Assembly (NCBI RefSeq): GCF_001605885.1 | Contig: NZ_LRPE01000037.1 | Span: forward strand, 62,001 to 126,000 | Length of the DNA stretch: 64,000 nucleotides | Direction of reading: 5' to 3' | Origin: Acinetobacter lactucae | Lineage (GTDB): Bacteria > Pseudomonadota > Gammaproteobacteria > Pseudomonadales > Moraxellaceae | Shown: positions 1-9,001 of the stretch, one piece after another | Layout: each line of letters starts with the position of its first letter | How positions within the stretch are numbered: the stretch's first letter is position 1 | Program-made: the position numbers and the translations under genes | Notes under the pieces: model-generated | What the model was told of the DNA's origin: nothing | Seen by the model: the letters and a program-made list of their open reading frames with translations, nothing else | Database searches by the model: none

Positions 1-819
1 TTCGGCTTTACCAGTTACCAATGAGCCATCATCACTCAGCTGAGTTTGGGGAGCATCTGGAGCAATTGTGTCTTTACTACCAGTCACAACACCTGGTTTA
101 GAAATATTACCAGCAGCATCCTCCGCTAAAACATTTAGTTTATTCCCGTTCGCTAAAGGCTTATCGAGTTTGATTGTAAAATTTCCACTTGCATCTGCAA
201 CACCCGTTGCGACCATATTACCAGCAGCATCTTTAATATAAATTTTTGCATTTGCTTCGGCTTTACCAGTTACTGTAACAGTATCATCGGCAACAGTAGC
301 GGTCGGTACCTCAGGGGCTAAGATATCTACAGGTCCTGAAGAATCATCTTTGTCATCTTTATCAAAAGCCCATAGGTATAAACCTTCAGCAGCTAAAACT
401 GCCAAACCTGCTTTTAGGACGTTACCCATCGAAAAAGTTGGTGAATCATCAACTGCCATTGTCGAGGCTGGTTGACTGGTGCCGGTATAGGCTAAATCTG
501 TGACATGGTTTAAACCTGTATAGTCGATCACCTTACCCTGAGCATCAAATTGTGCTTCCACAAATTTTCCATGTTCAGTCGGAAGAACAACCGAATGTTC
601 TGTTGTATTCGTTGCTTCATTAAAGAAATTTTCTAAAACAAGGGTTTCACCATTTTTTAAATGGATGACTAGACTTCCACCCTGTTTTTCCACCGATGCT
701 ATATCTTTTTGACTAACGCCAATTTGAATAATAGAAGGTTTATTTAAAACAACTTTATTGAGCTGACCATCTTGCAGAACGTCCAAACCCTCTTTGGATG
801 CTACAATTATTCTTGTCAT
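1..819 (-). CDS. Bap/BapA-family biofilm adhesin, N-terminal part (cut by window edge)
   Basis: Only the first 273 codons are inside the window, with no stop; the reading frame is open to base 1. The protein begins MTRIIVASKEG. Residues 1 to about 125 resemble the N-terminal BapA prefix-like domain of Acinetobacter Bap and Bap-like proteins. A hydrophobic stretch (about 132-151) and an acidic KDDKDDSSG linker follow, then Ig-like repeats from about residue 165. DNA near base 1 repeats near base 256, a spacing of 85 codons, so at least one full bacterial Ig-like repeat and the start of the next are present. Proteins of this type are very large, exported by type I secretion and act in adhesion and biofilm; that role is family knowledge. 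A good ribosome site (AGGA) precedes the ATG. Whether it is Bap, BLP1 or BLP2 cannot be decided from the N-terminus. Confidence 0.85.
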   Translation of the reverse strand, partial: MTRIIVASKEGLDVLQDGQLNKVVLNKPSIIQIGVSQKDIASVEKQGGSLVIHLKNGETLVLENFFNEATNTTEHSVVLPTEHGKFVEAQFDAQGKVIDYTGLNHVTDLAYTGTSQPASTMAVDDSPTFSMGNVLKAGLAVLAAEGLYLWAFDKDDKDDSSGPVDILAPEVPTATVADDTVTVTGKAEANAKIYIKDAAGNMVATGVADASGNFTIKLDKPLANGNKLNVLAEDAAGNISKPGVVTGSKDTIAPDAPQTQLSDDGSLVTGKAE

Positions 820-1021
820 TATTTCCTGTCCTAAATTTCAGTTATATTTTTAAATGTCTAACTTTTTAAATATTTCATTTAAAAGCTATTTTATTGCTGT
901 TTAAAATATCAAAGTCAGGTGTTTATCACAATTCAAAAATTATATTTATCAATAATTATTTTTTACTTTCTATTAAAAATCTAAGCGTATTTAATAAGGC
1001 AACTGTGAATATTAACTTTAT
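820..1021. other. A+T-rich spacer upstream of the adhesin gene
   Basis: No gene is visible here. The stretch is very A+T-rich and must hold the adhesin promoter (leftward). I cannot pick a single promoter with confidence because many TATAAT-like words occur. Confidence 0.5.
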
Positions 1022-1050
1022 AAAAAAACCAGCATTTAAGCTGGTCTTTT
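1022..1050 (-). terminator. Intrinsic terminator of the sohB-like gene
   Basis: ACCAGC (1028-1033) pairs with GCTGGT (1040-1045). Read leftward the stem is followed by a run of T. It lies 23 bases past the end of the S49 peptidase gene. Confidence 0.75.
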
Positions 1051-1072
1051 ATAACATTTGAATTATATAAAC

Positions 1073-2035
1073 TTATAGTTTTGGATCACGTACCTGCACA
1101 AGCGTCGTATTGGCTTTTGCAAGGCTCTCCATTACTTTACTCATCACAGCTGGAATCAAACCATCTGCCATTTGCGCTGCTTGCAAACCTAGCTTTTCAC
1201 CCAAGGTCGCTTTCTTACGTGTATTAATGACGTATACATCGTGTTGGGGCAAAAGACCCAACAAATATTCATCAGATGTTTGCAGTTTATCAACAAGGTT
1301 TAAATCTAGCGCATCTTCACCATACCAATGCTCACCTGTAGCCACTTTATCAACATTAAGCTGTGGGCGATACTTTTCTACAAAGTGCTTAAATAACACA
1401 TGAGTTTGTTGTAGCTCTTCTTCAAACTTCGCTTTACCTTCAGGCGTATTTTCACCAAACATAGTTACAGTACGCTTATATTGCCCTGCTGTATAAAGCT
1501 CAAAGTCCACGTTATGTTCTTTTAAAAGACGATTAAAGTTTGGAACTTGAGCAACCACACCAATTGAACCCACAATAGCAAACGGCGCAGTAATAATTTC
1601 ATTTGCAATACATGCCATCATATAACCGCCACTTGCAGCGACCTTATCAACACAGATAGTCAAATGGAAACCTGCATCGCGTAAACGAACCAATTGAGCT
1701 GCTGCTAAACCATAACCATGGACCATACCGCCAGGGCTTTCAAGACGAACGACAACACGGTCACGTCCTGCTTTAGCAGTTGCTAAAATGAGGGTAATTT
1801 CTTCACGTAAGTTTTCAACTGCCGAAGCTTGGATATCGCCTTTGAAATCTAAAACAAAAATTTTCTGATTATTTTTACGGCGGATTTTTGCTTCTTTCAC
1901 AAGTTGTTGAGCTAATTGTAATAACTCTAAACGGCTTGCAGTTGTTTGTGCAATTTTTTTTCTCTGTTCATTTACACGTGCATTTAAATGACTAACACGT
2001 ATTTCTGCAGGGAGTTTAGGCAAATGGAATAACAT
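1073..2035 (-). CDS. sohB: SohB-like S49 family peptidase
   Basis: This is a 320-residue peptidase of the S49 (protease IV/SohB) family, which uses a Ser-Lys dyad to cleave membrane-associated peptides. The core matches E. coli SohB closely from memory: LESPGGMVHGYG at about 99-109, VDKVAASGGYMMA with the nucleophile Ser135, and YTAGQYKRT with the general base Lys187. A basic linker (about 20-58) precedes the domain. E. coli SohB has an N-terminal membrane helix; I see no hydrophobic segment here, so either the start lies elsewhere or the protein is soluble or peripheral. It sits alone with its own terminator, downstream of pstB in the same direction. No strong ribosome site precedes the ATG. 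Confidence 0.9.
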   Translation of the reverse strand: MLFHLPKLPAEIRVSHLNARVNEQRKKIAQTTASRLELLQLAQQLVKEAKIRRKNNQKIFVLDFKGDIQASAVENLREEITLILATAKAGRDRVVVRLESPGGMVHGYGLAAAQLVRLRDAGFHLTICVDKVAASGGYMMACIANEIITAPFAIVGSIGVVAQVPNFNRLLKEHNVDFELYTAGQYKRTVTMFGENTPEGKAKFEEELQQTHVLFKHFVEKYRPQLNVDKVATGEHWYGEDALDLNLVDKLQTSDEYLLGLLPQHDVYVINTRKKATLGEKLGLQAAQMADGLIPAVMSKVMESLAKANTTLVQVRDPKL

Positions 2036-2140
2036 AAAATTCTAAGCTCATAAGTTATCTTTTATAGCCTTAAGATGTGGTCCTTTTGATTAAAATTCAA
2101 TAGCGTTTTTGCAAAATAGAGTCATTTTCATTTATAGAAT

Positions 2141-2168
2141 AAAAAAAAGAGCACATGGCTCTTTTTCT
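2141..2168 (-). terminator. Terminator of the pst operon
   Basis: AAGAGC (2147-2152) pairs with GCTCTT (2158-2163); read leftward a long T run follows. It lies just past the pstB stop and ends the pstSCAB unit. Confidence 0.75.
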
Positions 2169-2183
2169 TGTATGACTTACGAA

Positions 2184-3086
2184 TCAACCGAAGCGTCCAG
2201 TAATATACGCTTCTGTTAACTGATGGTCAGGTTGAGTAAAGACTTTTTCAGTTGAGTTGACTTCAATCAAATCACCTAAATGGAAATAAGCGGTACGATC
2301 AGAAACACGTGCAGCTTGTTGCATTGAGTGAGTCACAATTACAATCGTGTATTGATTCGACAGTTCAGAAATCAATTCTTCTACTTTTGCTGTTGCGATT
2401 GGATCGAGTGCAGAACACGGCTCATCCATTAAAATCACTTCAGGACTGACCGCAATAGTACGTGCAATACATAAACGCTGTTGCTGACCACCAGATAAAC
2501 CTGTACCTGGTTGGTTCAAACGGTCTTTAACCTCTTCCCACAAACCCGCTTTACGTAAACTGTTTTCAACAATTTCTTCAAGGTCGTACTTATCACGTGC
2601 TAAACCATGAAGTTTAGGACCATAAGCCACGTTGTCAAAAATAGATTTAGGGAACGGGTTTGGCTTTTGGAATACCATTCCAACCTGAGCACGCAATAAT
2701 ACAACGTCTAGATTTGGATCATAAATATTGTGATTGTCGAGTGTAATTTTACCTGTTACTCGGCAACCATCAATGGTGTCATTCATACGGTTTAAAGTAC
2801 GAAGGAAAGTCGATTTACCACAACCTGACGGACCAATAAACGCGATTACTTCGTTTTGGTAAATATCTAGATCAATACCTTTAATGGCTTCAAAATCACC
2901 ATAATAAACATGGGCATCTTGTGCACTAATCTTGATTTCGGTCGAGTTCTGCTTTTTTGAAGCATGTGGTTCAAAATGCGAAACATACGAAGTGCCATGG
3001 TTCAGCGGTTTATCTGTAAATTGCGATTGTTCAGTATTCACTAACTTATCCTTTTCTAAGGAATTCGTAATATCAATAGTATTCAT
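2184..3086 (-). CDS. pstB: PstB, phosphate ABC transporter ATPase
   Basis: This is the cytoplasmic ATPase that powers high-affinity phosphate import through PstA and PstC. At 300 residues it is about 40 longer than E. coli PstB, the extra being a polar N-terminal tail (about 1-50). Visible motifs are Walker [10 protein letters not shown] (85-93), the Q-loop [11 protein letters not shown], the signature LSGGQQQR (197-204), Walker B VILMDEP (217-223) and the switch histidine in [10 protein letters not shown]. It lies 13 bases downstream of pstA as the last gene of the operon. No phoU follows, unlike E. coli; the next gene is the S49 peptidase. Confidence 0.97.
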   Translation of the reverse strand: MNTIDITNSLEKDKLVNTEQSQFTDKPLNHGTSYVSHFEPHASKKQNSTEIKISAQDAHVYYGDFEAIKGIDLDIYQNEVIAFIGPSGCGKSTFLRTLNRMNDTIDGCRVTGKITLDNHNIYDPNLDVVLLRAQVGMVFQKPNPFPKSIFDNVAYGPKLHGLARDKYDLEEIVENSLRKAGLWEEVKDRLNQPGTGLSGGQQQRLCIARTIAVSPEVILMDEPCSALDPIATAKVEELISELSNQYTIVIVTHSMQQAARVSDRTAYFHLGDLIEVNSTEKVFTQPDHQLTEAYITGRFG

Positions 3087-3099
3087 GATTTATCCTCTA

Positions 3100-4497
3100 T
3101 TACCAACGCACTTCGAACTTTTTACGTAACCAAATTGCAAGACTATTTAAACCAATCATTAATGCAAGTAGTACGATAATCGCAGCGGCAGTACGGCCTT
3201 CGAAGAAGTTACGCAACTCATTACCTTGCCATAAGTAAACTTGGACAGGTAAAGCAGTTGCTTGATCAAATGGTGTTGTTGGAATACTTGCAACGAATGC
3301 ACTCATCCCGATTAAAAGTAAAGGTGCGGTTTCACCAAGTGCATGGGCAACACCAATAATTGCACCTGTCATAATGCCCGGTAATGCCAACGGTAAAACA
3401 TGGTGAAAAATAGTTTGGAACTTAGAAGCTCCCAAACCAAGTGCCGCTTGTCGAATAGAAGGTGGCACAGCTTTTAATGAAGCACGCGTGGTGATAATGA
3501 CTGTTGGTAATGTCATTAAGCTTAAAACCAAACCACCCACCAGCGGAGCTGATAGAGGTAAATGCATCCAGCCAATGAAAATTGCAGCACCGAGTAAACC
3601 AAATACGATTGAAGGAACAGCAGCAAGGTTATTAATATTTACTTCAATAATGTCGGTAAGAACATTTTTTGGAGCAAACTCTTCAAGATAAATTGCGCTG
3701 GCAACACCAATTGGAATTGCAATGATGATTACAATCAGCATCATGAATAATGAACCCATGAATGCACCTGCAAGACCACTGATTGCTGGTGAACTACGTG
3801 AGTCAGGGTTCTTAAATAAGTTCATGTTAAATGTACTTTCAAGAACGCCTTTTGCTTTTAAGTCATCGGCAAGCTTACGCACTTCTGGATCAAGTTGTTG
3901 CTGATCATCCGGTAATGAACGATCAATATTACCTTTTAACCAAACATCGACATTCGCATCGCCCAAGAAAGTAATATTTTCTTTCTTGCCAATGAGTGAT
4001 GGGTCTGCAAAAACCATATCACGTAAGCGATAAGCTTCTGAGCTTGCATATAAGCTACTTAAGTAATCACGTTGTGATGCAAGTGCAGGATCTTTAGCAA
4101 TCATTCCATTTACAATGATGCCATCCCAATCCACCATACCCATCTTAGTTTGCCAATCAACATAACGTTCTTGGTAATGCGCAGGTGTTTCCCCTTGAGT
4201 GCGCACAGGCACAGGACCTGCATCAATCACTTTCGGGTCAAAGTAAATTGGAACATTCATACTGGTTTGCCAAAAAGCTGGTAAACCTTTTGCCAAAATA
4301 CTACCGAACAAGAGAGCAACGAATGCAAGACCAATAACGACTGCCGAGAATCCCGCAAAGCGGAAAGCTTTTTCTTTGCGATGACGTTTAGCCAAAGATT
4401 TTTCAATAACCTGTTTACGTCGTTCACGAGTTTCAGCAGCAGCTTTCGGATCAAATACGTTCTGATCCATAGGAGACGATGTATTTGATGTACTCAT
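3100..4497 (-). CDS. pstA: PstA, phosphate ABC transporter permease
   Basis: This is one of the two inner-membrane channel subunits of the phosphate importer. At 465 residues it is much longer than E. coli PstA (about 296). A basic cytoplasmic N-terminus and first helix (about 43-72) are followed by about 170 polar residues, likely periplasmic, before the conserved permease core begins near residue 240. The core carries the EAA-like loop ASLKAVPPSIRQAALGLGASK. Large periplasmic insertions are also known in Pseudomonas PstA/PstC. The ATG overlaps the pstC stop by four bases (ATGA), a sign of translational coupling. Confidence 0.95.
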   Translation of the reverse strand: MSTSNTSSPMDQNVFDPKAAAETRERRKQVIEKSLAKRHRKEKAFRFAGFSAVVIGLAFVALLFGSILAKGLPAFWQTSMNVPIYFDPKVIDAGPVPVRTQGETPAHYQERYVDWQTKMGMVDWDGIIVNGMIAKDPALASQRDYLSSLYASSEAYRLRDMVFADPSLIGKKENITFLGDANVDVWLKGNIDRSLPDDQQQLDPEVRKLADDLKAKGVLESTFNMNLFKNPDSRSSPAISGLAGAFMGSLFMMLIVIIIAIPIGVASAIYLEEFAPKNVLTDIIEVNINNLAAVPSIVFGLLGAAIFIGWMHLPLSAPLVGGLVLSLMTLPTVIITTRASLKAVPPSIRQAALGLGASKFQTIFHHVLPLALPGIMTGAIIGVAHALGETAPLLLIGMSAFVASIPTTPFDQATALPVQVYLWQGNELRNFFEGRTAAAIIVLLALMIGLNSLAIWLRKKFEVRW

Positions 4498-5873
4498 TCG
4501 TATTGCTCACGGTATTTACGCACAATGTACAGTGCTACAATGTTTAATCCCAAGGTAATCACAAATAGTGTTAAACCTAGCGCGAATGCAACCAATGCTT
4601 GTGGACTTGAGAAGTCTGTATCTCCAGTCAATTGTTTGACAATAGTTACTGTCACAGTCGAAACAGCTTCAAATGGATTTGCATGTAAAAGTGGACTGTT
4701 CCCTGCTGCTAAAACCACAATCATGGTTTCCCCAACAGCACGAGAGACTGCCAATAAGAAAGCACCTGTAATACCCGGTAAAGCTGCTGGTAATACAACT
4801 TGACGAATCGTTTCAGACTTAGTCGCGCCAAGTCCTAAAGAGCCGTCACGCAGTGCACGCGGGACTTGAGTAATAATGTCATCAGACAAAGATGAAACAA
4901 ACGGGATAATCATAATCCCCATCACAAAGCCAGCAGTTAAAGCACTCGTTGCATTAATCTCTAAACCAATAGAAGCACCAGCTGCTTTAAAGAATGGTCC
5001 AATAATCATCATGGCAAATACACCATAAACAATTGTTGGAATACCAGCTAAAACTTCAATTGTTGGTTTTGCCCATGAGCGGAACCATGGTGAAGCATAT
5101 TCAGCTAAATAAATTGCAATCATTAATCCAACTGGAACAGCAACAAGTAGAGCAATACCACTGACCATGAGCGTACCCCATAGCAATGGTAATAAACCAT
5201 AACTGCCTTCCGCATTACCGGAAGTACTAAAGCCCGGATTCCACTCTGTACCAAAGAAAAAGTCTACTGGACTAACAAAACGGAAGAAGTGCATTGCTTC
5301 GCCAAACATCGACATTACGATCCCGATGGTGGTTAAAATCGCAACGCCAGAACATAAAATCAAAGCAACGTTAATGGCACGTTCAACTTGGTTACGAGCA
5401 CGATATTGTTGATTGATTTTTTTCTTAGCCCATACTAAACCTAGTAAAGCTGCACAAATTACAACAGCAAATTTGGCAAAAGAGCCAATGGTTTGAAATT
5501 TTGCAAACTGTTGAGCAGCAGCTAATTCATAAGCAGCTGGTTTGTCACTTACACCAAAACCTGAAGCAATTGATTGAACACGATCAACTAATACACTTCT
5601 GCCCGCTTCATCAAGCGAAGCACTTACAGACGCCGGAATATTATTAAAAATAATATGATTTAAAATACTTGGTTCAACCAAGTTCCAAATGATCAAAATT
5701 AAAAAAGCAGGGATACCGCACCAAAGACCAACCAGTGCGCCATAATAACCAGGACGAGAATGTAACGTCGCTGAGTTGCTTCCCTTACCTGCTATGTTAC
5801 GGCTCTTTCTCAGCCCAAGTTGATATGCGATTGCCACAAGGGCTAACAACACACCGATAAGTAGCAGATTCAT
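4494..5873 (-). CDS. pstC: PstC, phosphate ABC transporter permease
   Basis: This is the second permease subunit of the phosphate importer, 459 residues against about 319 in E. coli. The extra length is N-terminal: a short first helix (about 1-16), a second hydrophobic segment (about 45-67), a polar stretch with VSASLDEAGRS, then further helices. The conserved permease core starts near residue 225, with the EAA-like loop VPRALRDGSLGLGATKSETIRQVVLPAALPG split across the cytoplasmic loop. It follows pstS after a spacer that carries a hairpin, so pstC-pstA-pstB may be expressed at a lower level than pstS. Confidence 0.95.
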   Translation of the reverse strand: MNLLLIGVLLALVAIAYQLGLRKSRNIAGKGSNSATLHSRPGYYGALVGLWCGIPAFLILIIWNLVEPSILNHIIFNNIPASVSASLDEAGRSVLVDRVQSIASGFGVSDKPAAYELAAAQQFAKFQTIGSFAKFAVVICAALLGLVWAKKKINQQYRARNQVERAINVALILCSGVAILTTIGIVMSMFGEAMHFFRFVSPVDFFFGTEWNPGFSTSGNAEGSYGLLPLLWGTLMVSGIALLVAVPVGLMIAIYLAEYASPWFRSWAKPTIEVLAGIPTIVYGVFAMMIIGPFFKAAGASIGLEINATSALTAGFVMGIMIIPFVSSLSDDIITQVPRALRDGSLGLGATKSETIRQVVLPAALPGITGAFLLAVSRAVGETMIVVLAAGNSPLLHANPFEAVSTVTVTIVKQLTGDTDFSSPQALVAFALGLTLFVITLGLNIVALYIVRKYREQYE

Positions 5874-5921
5874 GTATTCTCCACTGTTTTCTCAATTGTC
5901 ATAATTTGGAAAAACAAGTTA

Positions 5922-5960
5922 GACAAAAAGGCTGATGAACTCTTAAGATCACCAGCCTTC
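5922..5960 (-). terminator. Intercistronic hairpin between pstS and pstC (attenuator-like)
   Basis: AAGGCTG (5928-5934) pairs with CAGCCTT (5953-5959), with inner TGA/TCA pairing. Read leftward it is followed by TTTTTG. It lies 13 bases past the pstS stop and about 50 bases before pstC, so partial termination would leave PstS in excess over the membrane subunits. This is inference from position and shape. Confidence 0.65.
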
Positions 5961-5972
5961 ATTCAAACTAAA

Positions 5973-7004
5973 TTATTTAACAGTTTTACCTGCTTTAAAG
6001 TCAGCCAAAACTTTTGCACGTTCAGCATCAGACATCGCGATTAAACCATCACGCTCAGCTTTAGAACCTTTACCAGTCGCTTTTTTGCTTACGAAATATT
6101 CTACATATTGCGGTAAGCCTTTAACTGATTTTAAGTGTTCGCCTTTCACGTAGAAGTACAATGGACGAGATACAGGGTATGTACCATTCAATACTGTCTT
6201 CTCAGATGGAACTACGTTGTTAACTGTTGCTACACGTAACTTGTCACGGTTCATGTCATAGAAACTTAAACCAAACACGCCTACTGCGCTTGGAGAAGTC
6301 TTTAAGCGAGCCAATGTTTCTGTATAGTCGCCAGCGATTTCAATTACACGACCATCTTTACGGAAAGTAGAACATGCTTTCTTCTGAGCATCTTTATCTA
6401 AGCTCTTGAAGTATTCATATGCTTCACAACCAGCTTCAACCATTTTCTCTTGGAAAACTTCACGAGTACCGTGGTTAGATGCAGGGATTACAAGAGTAAT
6501 CGGCTCATTTGGAAGCGTTTTGTCAATTTGGTTCCAGTTTGTATATGGGTTTGGAACCAATTTACCTTTTGAAGGCAACTGAGCAGCTAAAGCAGCAAAC
6601 ACATGGTAAGGTTTTAATTTATAAGCTGCTTTGTTTGAATTAGACGCAAATACAATACCGTCATAACCGATTTTGATTTCTTGAATTTGTTTTACACCAG
6701 CTTTATTACAAGCTTCGATTTCTGTGCTTTTGATTTTACGAGAAGAGTTTGCAACATCAATAGTATTGTCGCCAACACCTTGACAGAATTGTTTTAAACC
6801 AGCAGAAGAACCACCAGAACCAACTACAGGAGTTTTAAATTGAGGGAAAGTATTACCAAACTCTTCAGCTACAACGCTGGCAAACGGTAATACAGTTGAA
6901 GAACCAGCAATTTGAATCGTATCACGAGCTGCATTTGCAGTCGTTGTTACAGCTGCCCCAGTTACTGCTAACGCAATTGCGATTTGACGTGGATTTAAGC
7001 GCAT
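5973..7004 (-). CDS. pstS: PstS, periplasmic phosphate-binding protein
   Basis: This is the periplasmic receptor that delivers phosphate to PstC/PstA. The mature part starts near ARDTIQIAGSSTVLPFAS, the typical PstS opening with phosphate-contacting SST residues, and a second binding loop GSGGSSAGLKQFC follows. A signal peptide with a hydrophobic core (IAIALAVTGAAVTTTANA) is clear. Two in-frame ATGs are possible (7019 and 7004); I prefer 7004 because GAGAGAAC stands six bases before it, while the upstream ATG has no ribosome site. The protein is then 343 residues. It heads the pst operon, with a candidate Pho box upstream. Confidence 0.95.
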   Translation of the reverse strand: MRLNPRQIAIALAVTGAAVTTTANAARDTIQIAGSSTVLPFASVVAEEFGNTFPQFKTPVVGSGGSSAGLKQFCQGVGDNTIDVANSSRKIKSTEIEACNKAGVKQIQEIKIGYDGIVFASNSNKAAYKLKPYHVFAALAAQLPSKGKLVPNPYTNWNQIDKTLPNEPITLVIPASNHGTREVFQEKMVEAGCEAYEYFKSLDKDAQKKACSTFRKDGRVIEIAGDYTETLARLKTSPSAVGVFGLSFYDMNRDKLRVATVNNVVPSEKTVLNGTYPVSRPLYFYVKGEHLKSVKGLPQYVEYFVSKKATGKGSKAERDGLIAMSDAERAKVLADFKAGKTVK

Positions 7005-7094
7005 TCTGTTCTCTCTCATTAATGCAATAGGTTGTACGTCACTTTTTGTTGAGTGCTTGTACGCTCTTCGATAGCTGCATTGTGAATAGAAAAT

Positions 7095-7112
7095 ATGACA
7101 ATTAAGTTACAG
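7095..7112 (-). promoter_or_regulatory. Candidate Pho box upstream of pstS
   Basis: Read leftward the site is CTGTAACTTAATTGTCAT: two 7-base PhoB half-sites with a 4-base A+T spacer, matching the consensus CTGTCAT-N4-CTGTCAT at 5 of 7 and 6 of 7 bases. It lies about 90 bases before the preferred pstS start. PhoB control of pst operons is established in related bacteria; binding here is inference. Confidence 0.6.
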
Positions 7113-7427
7113 TATGATGACGCTTTAATGATTTCGATATTGTTAATTGTCACATTAATATTTTTTATGTACTATCAATTAGTTATTTTAAATATAGATG
7201 TTATTTTACCTTCTATATCAATCTATATTATGACATTTACTAAAAATATTAAATTTTACTTTTTATAAAATATAAAAATAGAAGATATTATAAATATATT
7301 AAAATCCGATAATTTACGTCTTTCTTGCTTTTATAATCTAAATATTTTCTTTCATTAAAATTATTATTAAAAATTTCTAGAAAAAATCATTTTCTTTGTA
7401 ACATGAAAATAATATGACAAAAGATAA
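7113..7427. other. Gene-free A+T-rich spacer between pstS and the AroP-like gene
   Basis: No credible ORF is visible on either strand. The sequence is extremely A+T-rich. A second, weaker Pho-like pattern lies near 7406-7420 on the leftward strand (TTGTCAT-ATTA-TTTTCAT), too far from pstS to call as its operator. Confidence 0.4.
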
Positions 7428-7456
7428 AGGGTTACCCATCTTAAGTCAGGTAACCG
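7421..7456 (-). terminator. Terminator of the AroP-like permease gene
   Basis: GGTTACC (7430-7436) pairs with GGTAACC (7449-7455), followed leftward by CTTTATCTTTT. It lies 25 bases past the permease stop codon. Confidence 0.65.
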
Positions 7457-7480
7457 CAATATCATTGTCAATTTAAACGA

Positions 7481-8860
7481 TTAATTCGACTGTACTTCTG
7501 GCAGAACAACCATTTTTTTACGATATTTTAAGAAATACATTACAGCTAAAACAGCAAGCCAGATTGGACCTAAAATAACAGCTAATCTCATATCTGGCGT
7601 TAATGCCATAATAATAAGAATAAAGCATACAAAGCTAATGGTTAAATAGTTACTCCATGGGCTAAGAATGCTTTGAAATTTAGTTTGACGTTTTTGCAAT
7701 TTCATCGCTTTAGTAAATTTCAAATGAGTCACTGAAATCATAAGCCAGTTAATAACAAGCGCTGCGACAACTAACATCATAAAGAGTTGAAAAGCTTGAC
7801 CAGGAATCAAATAGTTCACAACTACACATATTGCTGTAATAGATGCAGAAACAACTGCTGCTGGAACTGGAATACCACGACTGTTTACTTTTTTCAGAAT
7901 TGCAGGAGCATTACCCTGCTCTGCCAAACCATGCAACATACGACTATTACAATAGATACAACTGTTATAAACCGAAATAGCAGCAATTAGGACCACAAAG
8001 TTTAGAACGTTCGCAACACCGTTACTGTTTAATGACTGGAAAATCATGACAAATGGACTGCCACCTTCTGCCACCATATTCCATGGATAAAGGCATAAAA
8101 GAATACCAATTGCACCGATATAGAAAATTAAAATACGGTACACAATCTGATTGACTGCTTTAGGAATAGTCGTTTCAGGTTTCTTCGTTTCAGCTGCAGC
8201 AATACCAATTAATTCCAAGCCACCAAATGCAAACATAATGACAGCCAGAGCCATGACAAAACCGTGAATTCCGTGCGGGAAGAAACCACCGTGTTGCCAT
8301 AAATTTGCAATACCTGCTTGCGGACCTGCTGAACCTGAAAGTAAAAGATAAGCACCAAAGCCAATCATGCTTAAAATCGCAACAATTTTAATGCAGGAAA
8401 ATAAGAACTCGGATTCCCCAAAAAAGCGGACATTTACCAAGTTAATGCCATTAATTAAAATAAAGAAAAATAAAGCAGTCAGCCATATCGGAATTTCAGG
8501 CCACCAAAACTGTATAAACGTCCCAATCGCACTCAATTCAGCCATGCTGACGAGTACATATAATACCCAATAATTCCAGCCAGACATAAAACCAGCCATT
8601 TTGCCCCAGTATTTGTTCGCAAAATAACTAAAAGAACCACTGACTGGCTCTTCAACAACCATTTCACCTAAATGACGCATGATTAAAAAAGCGATCACAC
8701 CTGCAATTGCATATCCTAATAAGATTGAAGGACCTGCCAGTTTAATTGTTTGAGAAAGACCTAAGAATAAACCTGTTCCAATCGCCCCTCCGAGTGCGAT
8801 GAGTTGAATATGCCGATTGGATAAGCCTTGTTTTAACTCGTGCTTATTGTTTGCATCCAT
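7481..8860 (-). CDS. aroP: AroP-like aromatic amino acid permease (APC family)
   Basis: This is a 459-residue, 12-helix permease of the amino acid-polyamine-organocation superfamily. It is strikingly close to E. coli AroP, which imports Phe, Tyr and Trp with protons: GLSNRHIQLIALGGAIGTGLFLG at the N-terminus (helix 1), GEMVVEEPVSGSFS, GWNYWVLYVLVSMAEL, FGGLELIGIAAAE and VYNSCIYCNSRML are the shared blocks. The match is from memory, and PheP or another APC carrier cannot be fully excluded. It lies downstream of the arylpyruvate decarboxylase gene on the same strand, 141 bases apart, which fits a shared role in aromatic amino acid breakdown. That spacer has two hairpins, so the genes may be only partly co-transcribed. 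Confidence 0.88.
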   Translation of the reverse strand: MDANNKHELKQGLSNRHIQLIALGGAIGTGLFLGLSQTIKLAGPSILLGYAIAGVIAFLIMRHLGEMVVEEPVSGSFSYFANKYWGKMAGFMSGWNYWVLYVLVSMAELSAIGTFIQFWWPEIPIWLTALFFFILINGINLVNVRFFGESEFLFSCIKIVAILSMIGFGAYLLLSGSAGPQAGIANLWQHGGFFPHGIHGFVMALAVIMFAFGGLELIGIAAAETKKPETTIPKAVNQIVYRILIFYIGAIGILLCLYPWNMVAEGGSPFVMIFQSLNSNGVANVLNFVVLIAAISVYNSCIYCNSRMLHGLAEQGNAPAILKKVNSRGIPVPAAVVSASITAICVVVNYLIPGQAFQLFMMLVVAALVINWLMISVTHLKFTKAMKLQKRQTKFQSILSPWSNYLTISFVCFILIIMALTPDMRLAVILGPIWLAVLAVMYFLKYRKKMVVLPEVQSN

Positions 8861-8914
8861 AACATTATCTCCAATGTTGGTGTCACTTCCTGTACACCTT
8901 TATTCAGCACCATA

Positions 8915-8999
8915 TCCGAAGACCAGAAACCGACCTTCGGACATAAGTTTGCTGTAATGTGAGTCCATTTAATTTTTGAGAAGACGTGTCCTGTCTTCT
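8915..8999 (-). other. Two hairpins between the decarboxylase and permease genes
   Basis: AGAAGAC/GTCTTCT (8979-8999, loop 7) and TCCGAAG/CTTCGGA (8915-8941, loop 13) are both perfect 7-bp stems. Neither has a clean T run on the leftward strand, so they look more like mRNA processing or stabilising elements than terminators. Confidence 0.4.
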
Positions 9000-9001
9000 A
9001 T

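Noticed and set aside
7406-7424. Second Pho-box-like pattern upstream of pstS
   Set aside because: Poor match in one half and more than 380 bases from the pstS start, beside the permease terminator.
8915-8999. Terminator of the decarboxylase gene
   Set aside because: Both stems are perfect but lack a T run on the leftward strand, so they were listed as plain hairpins.
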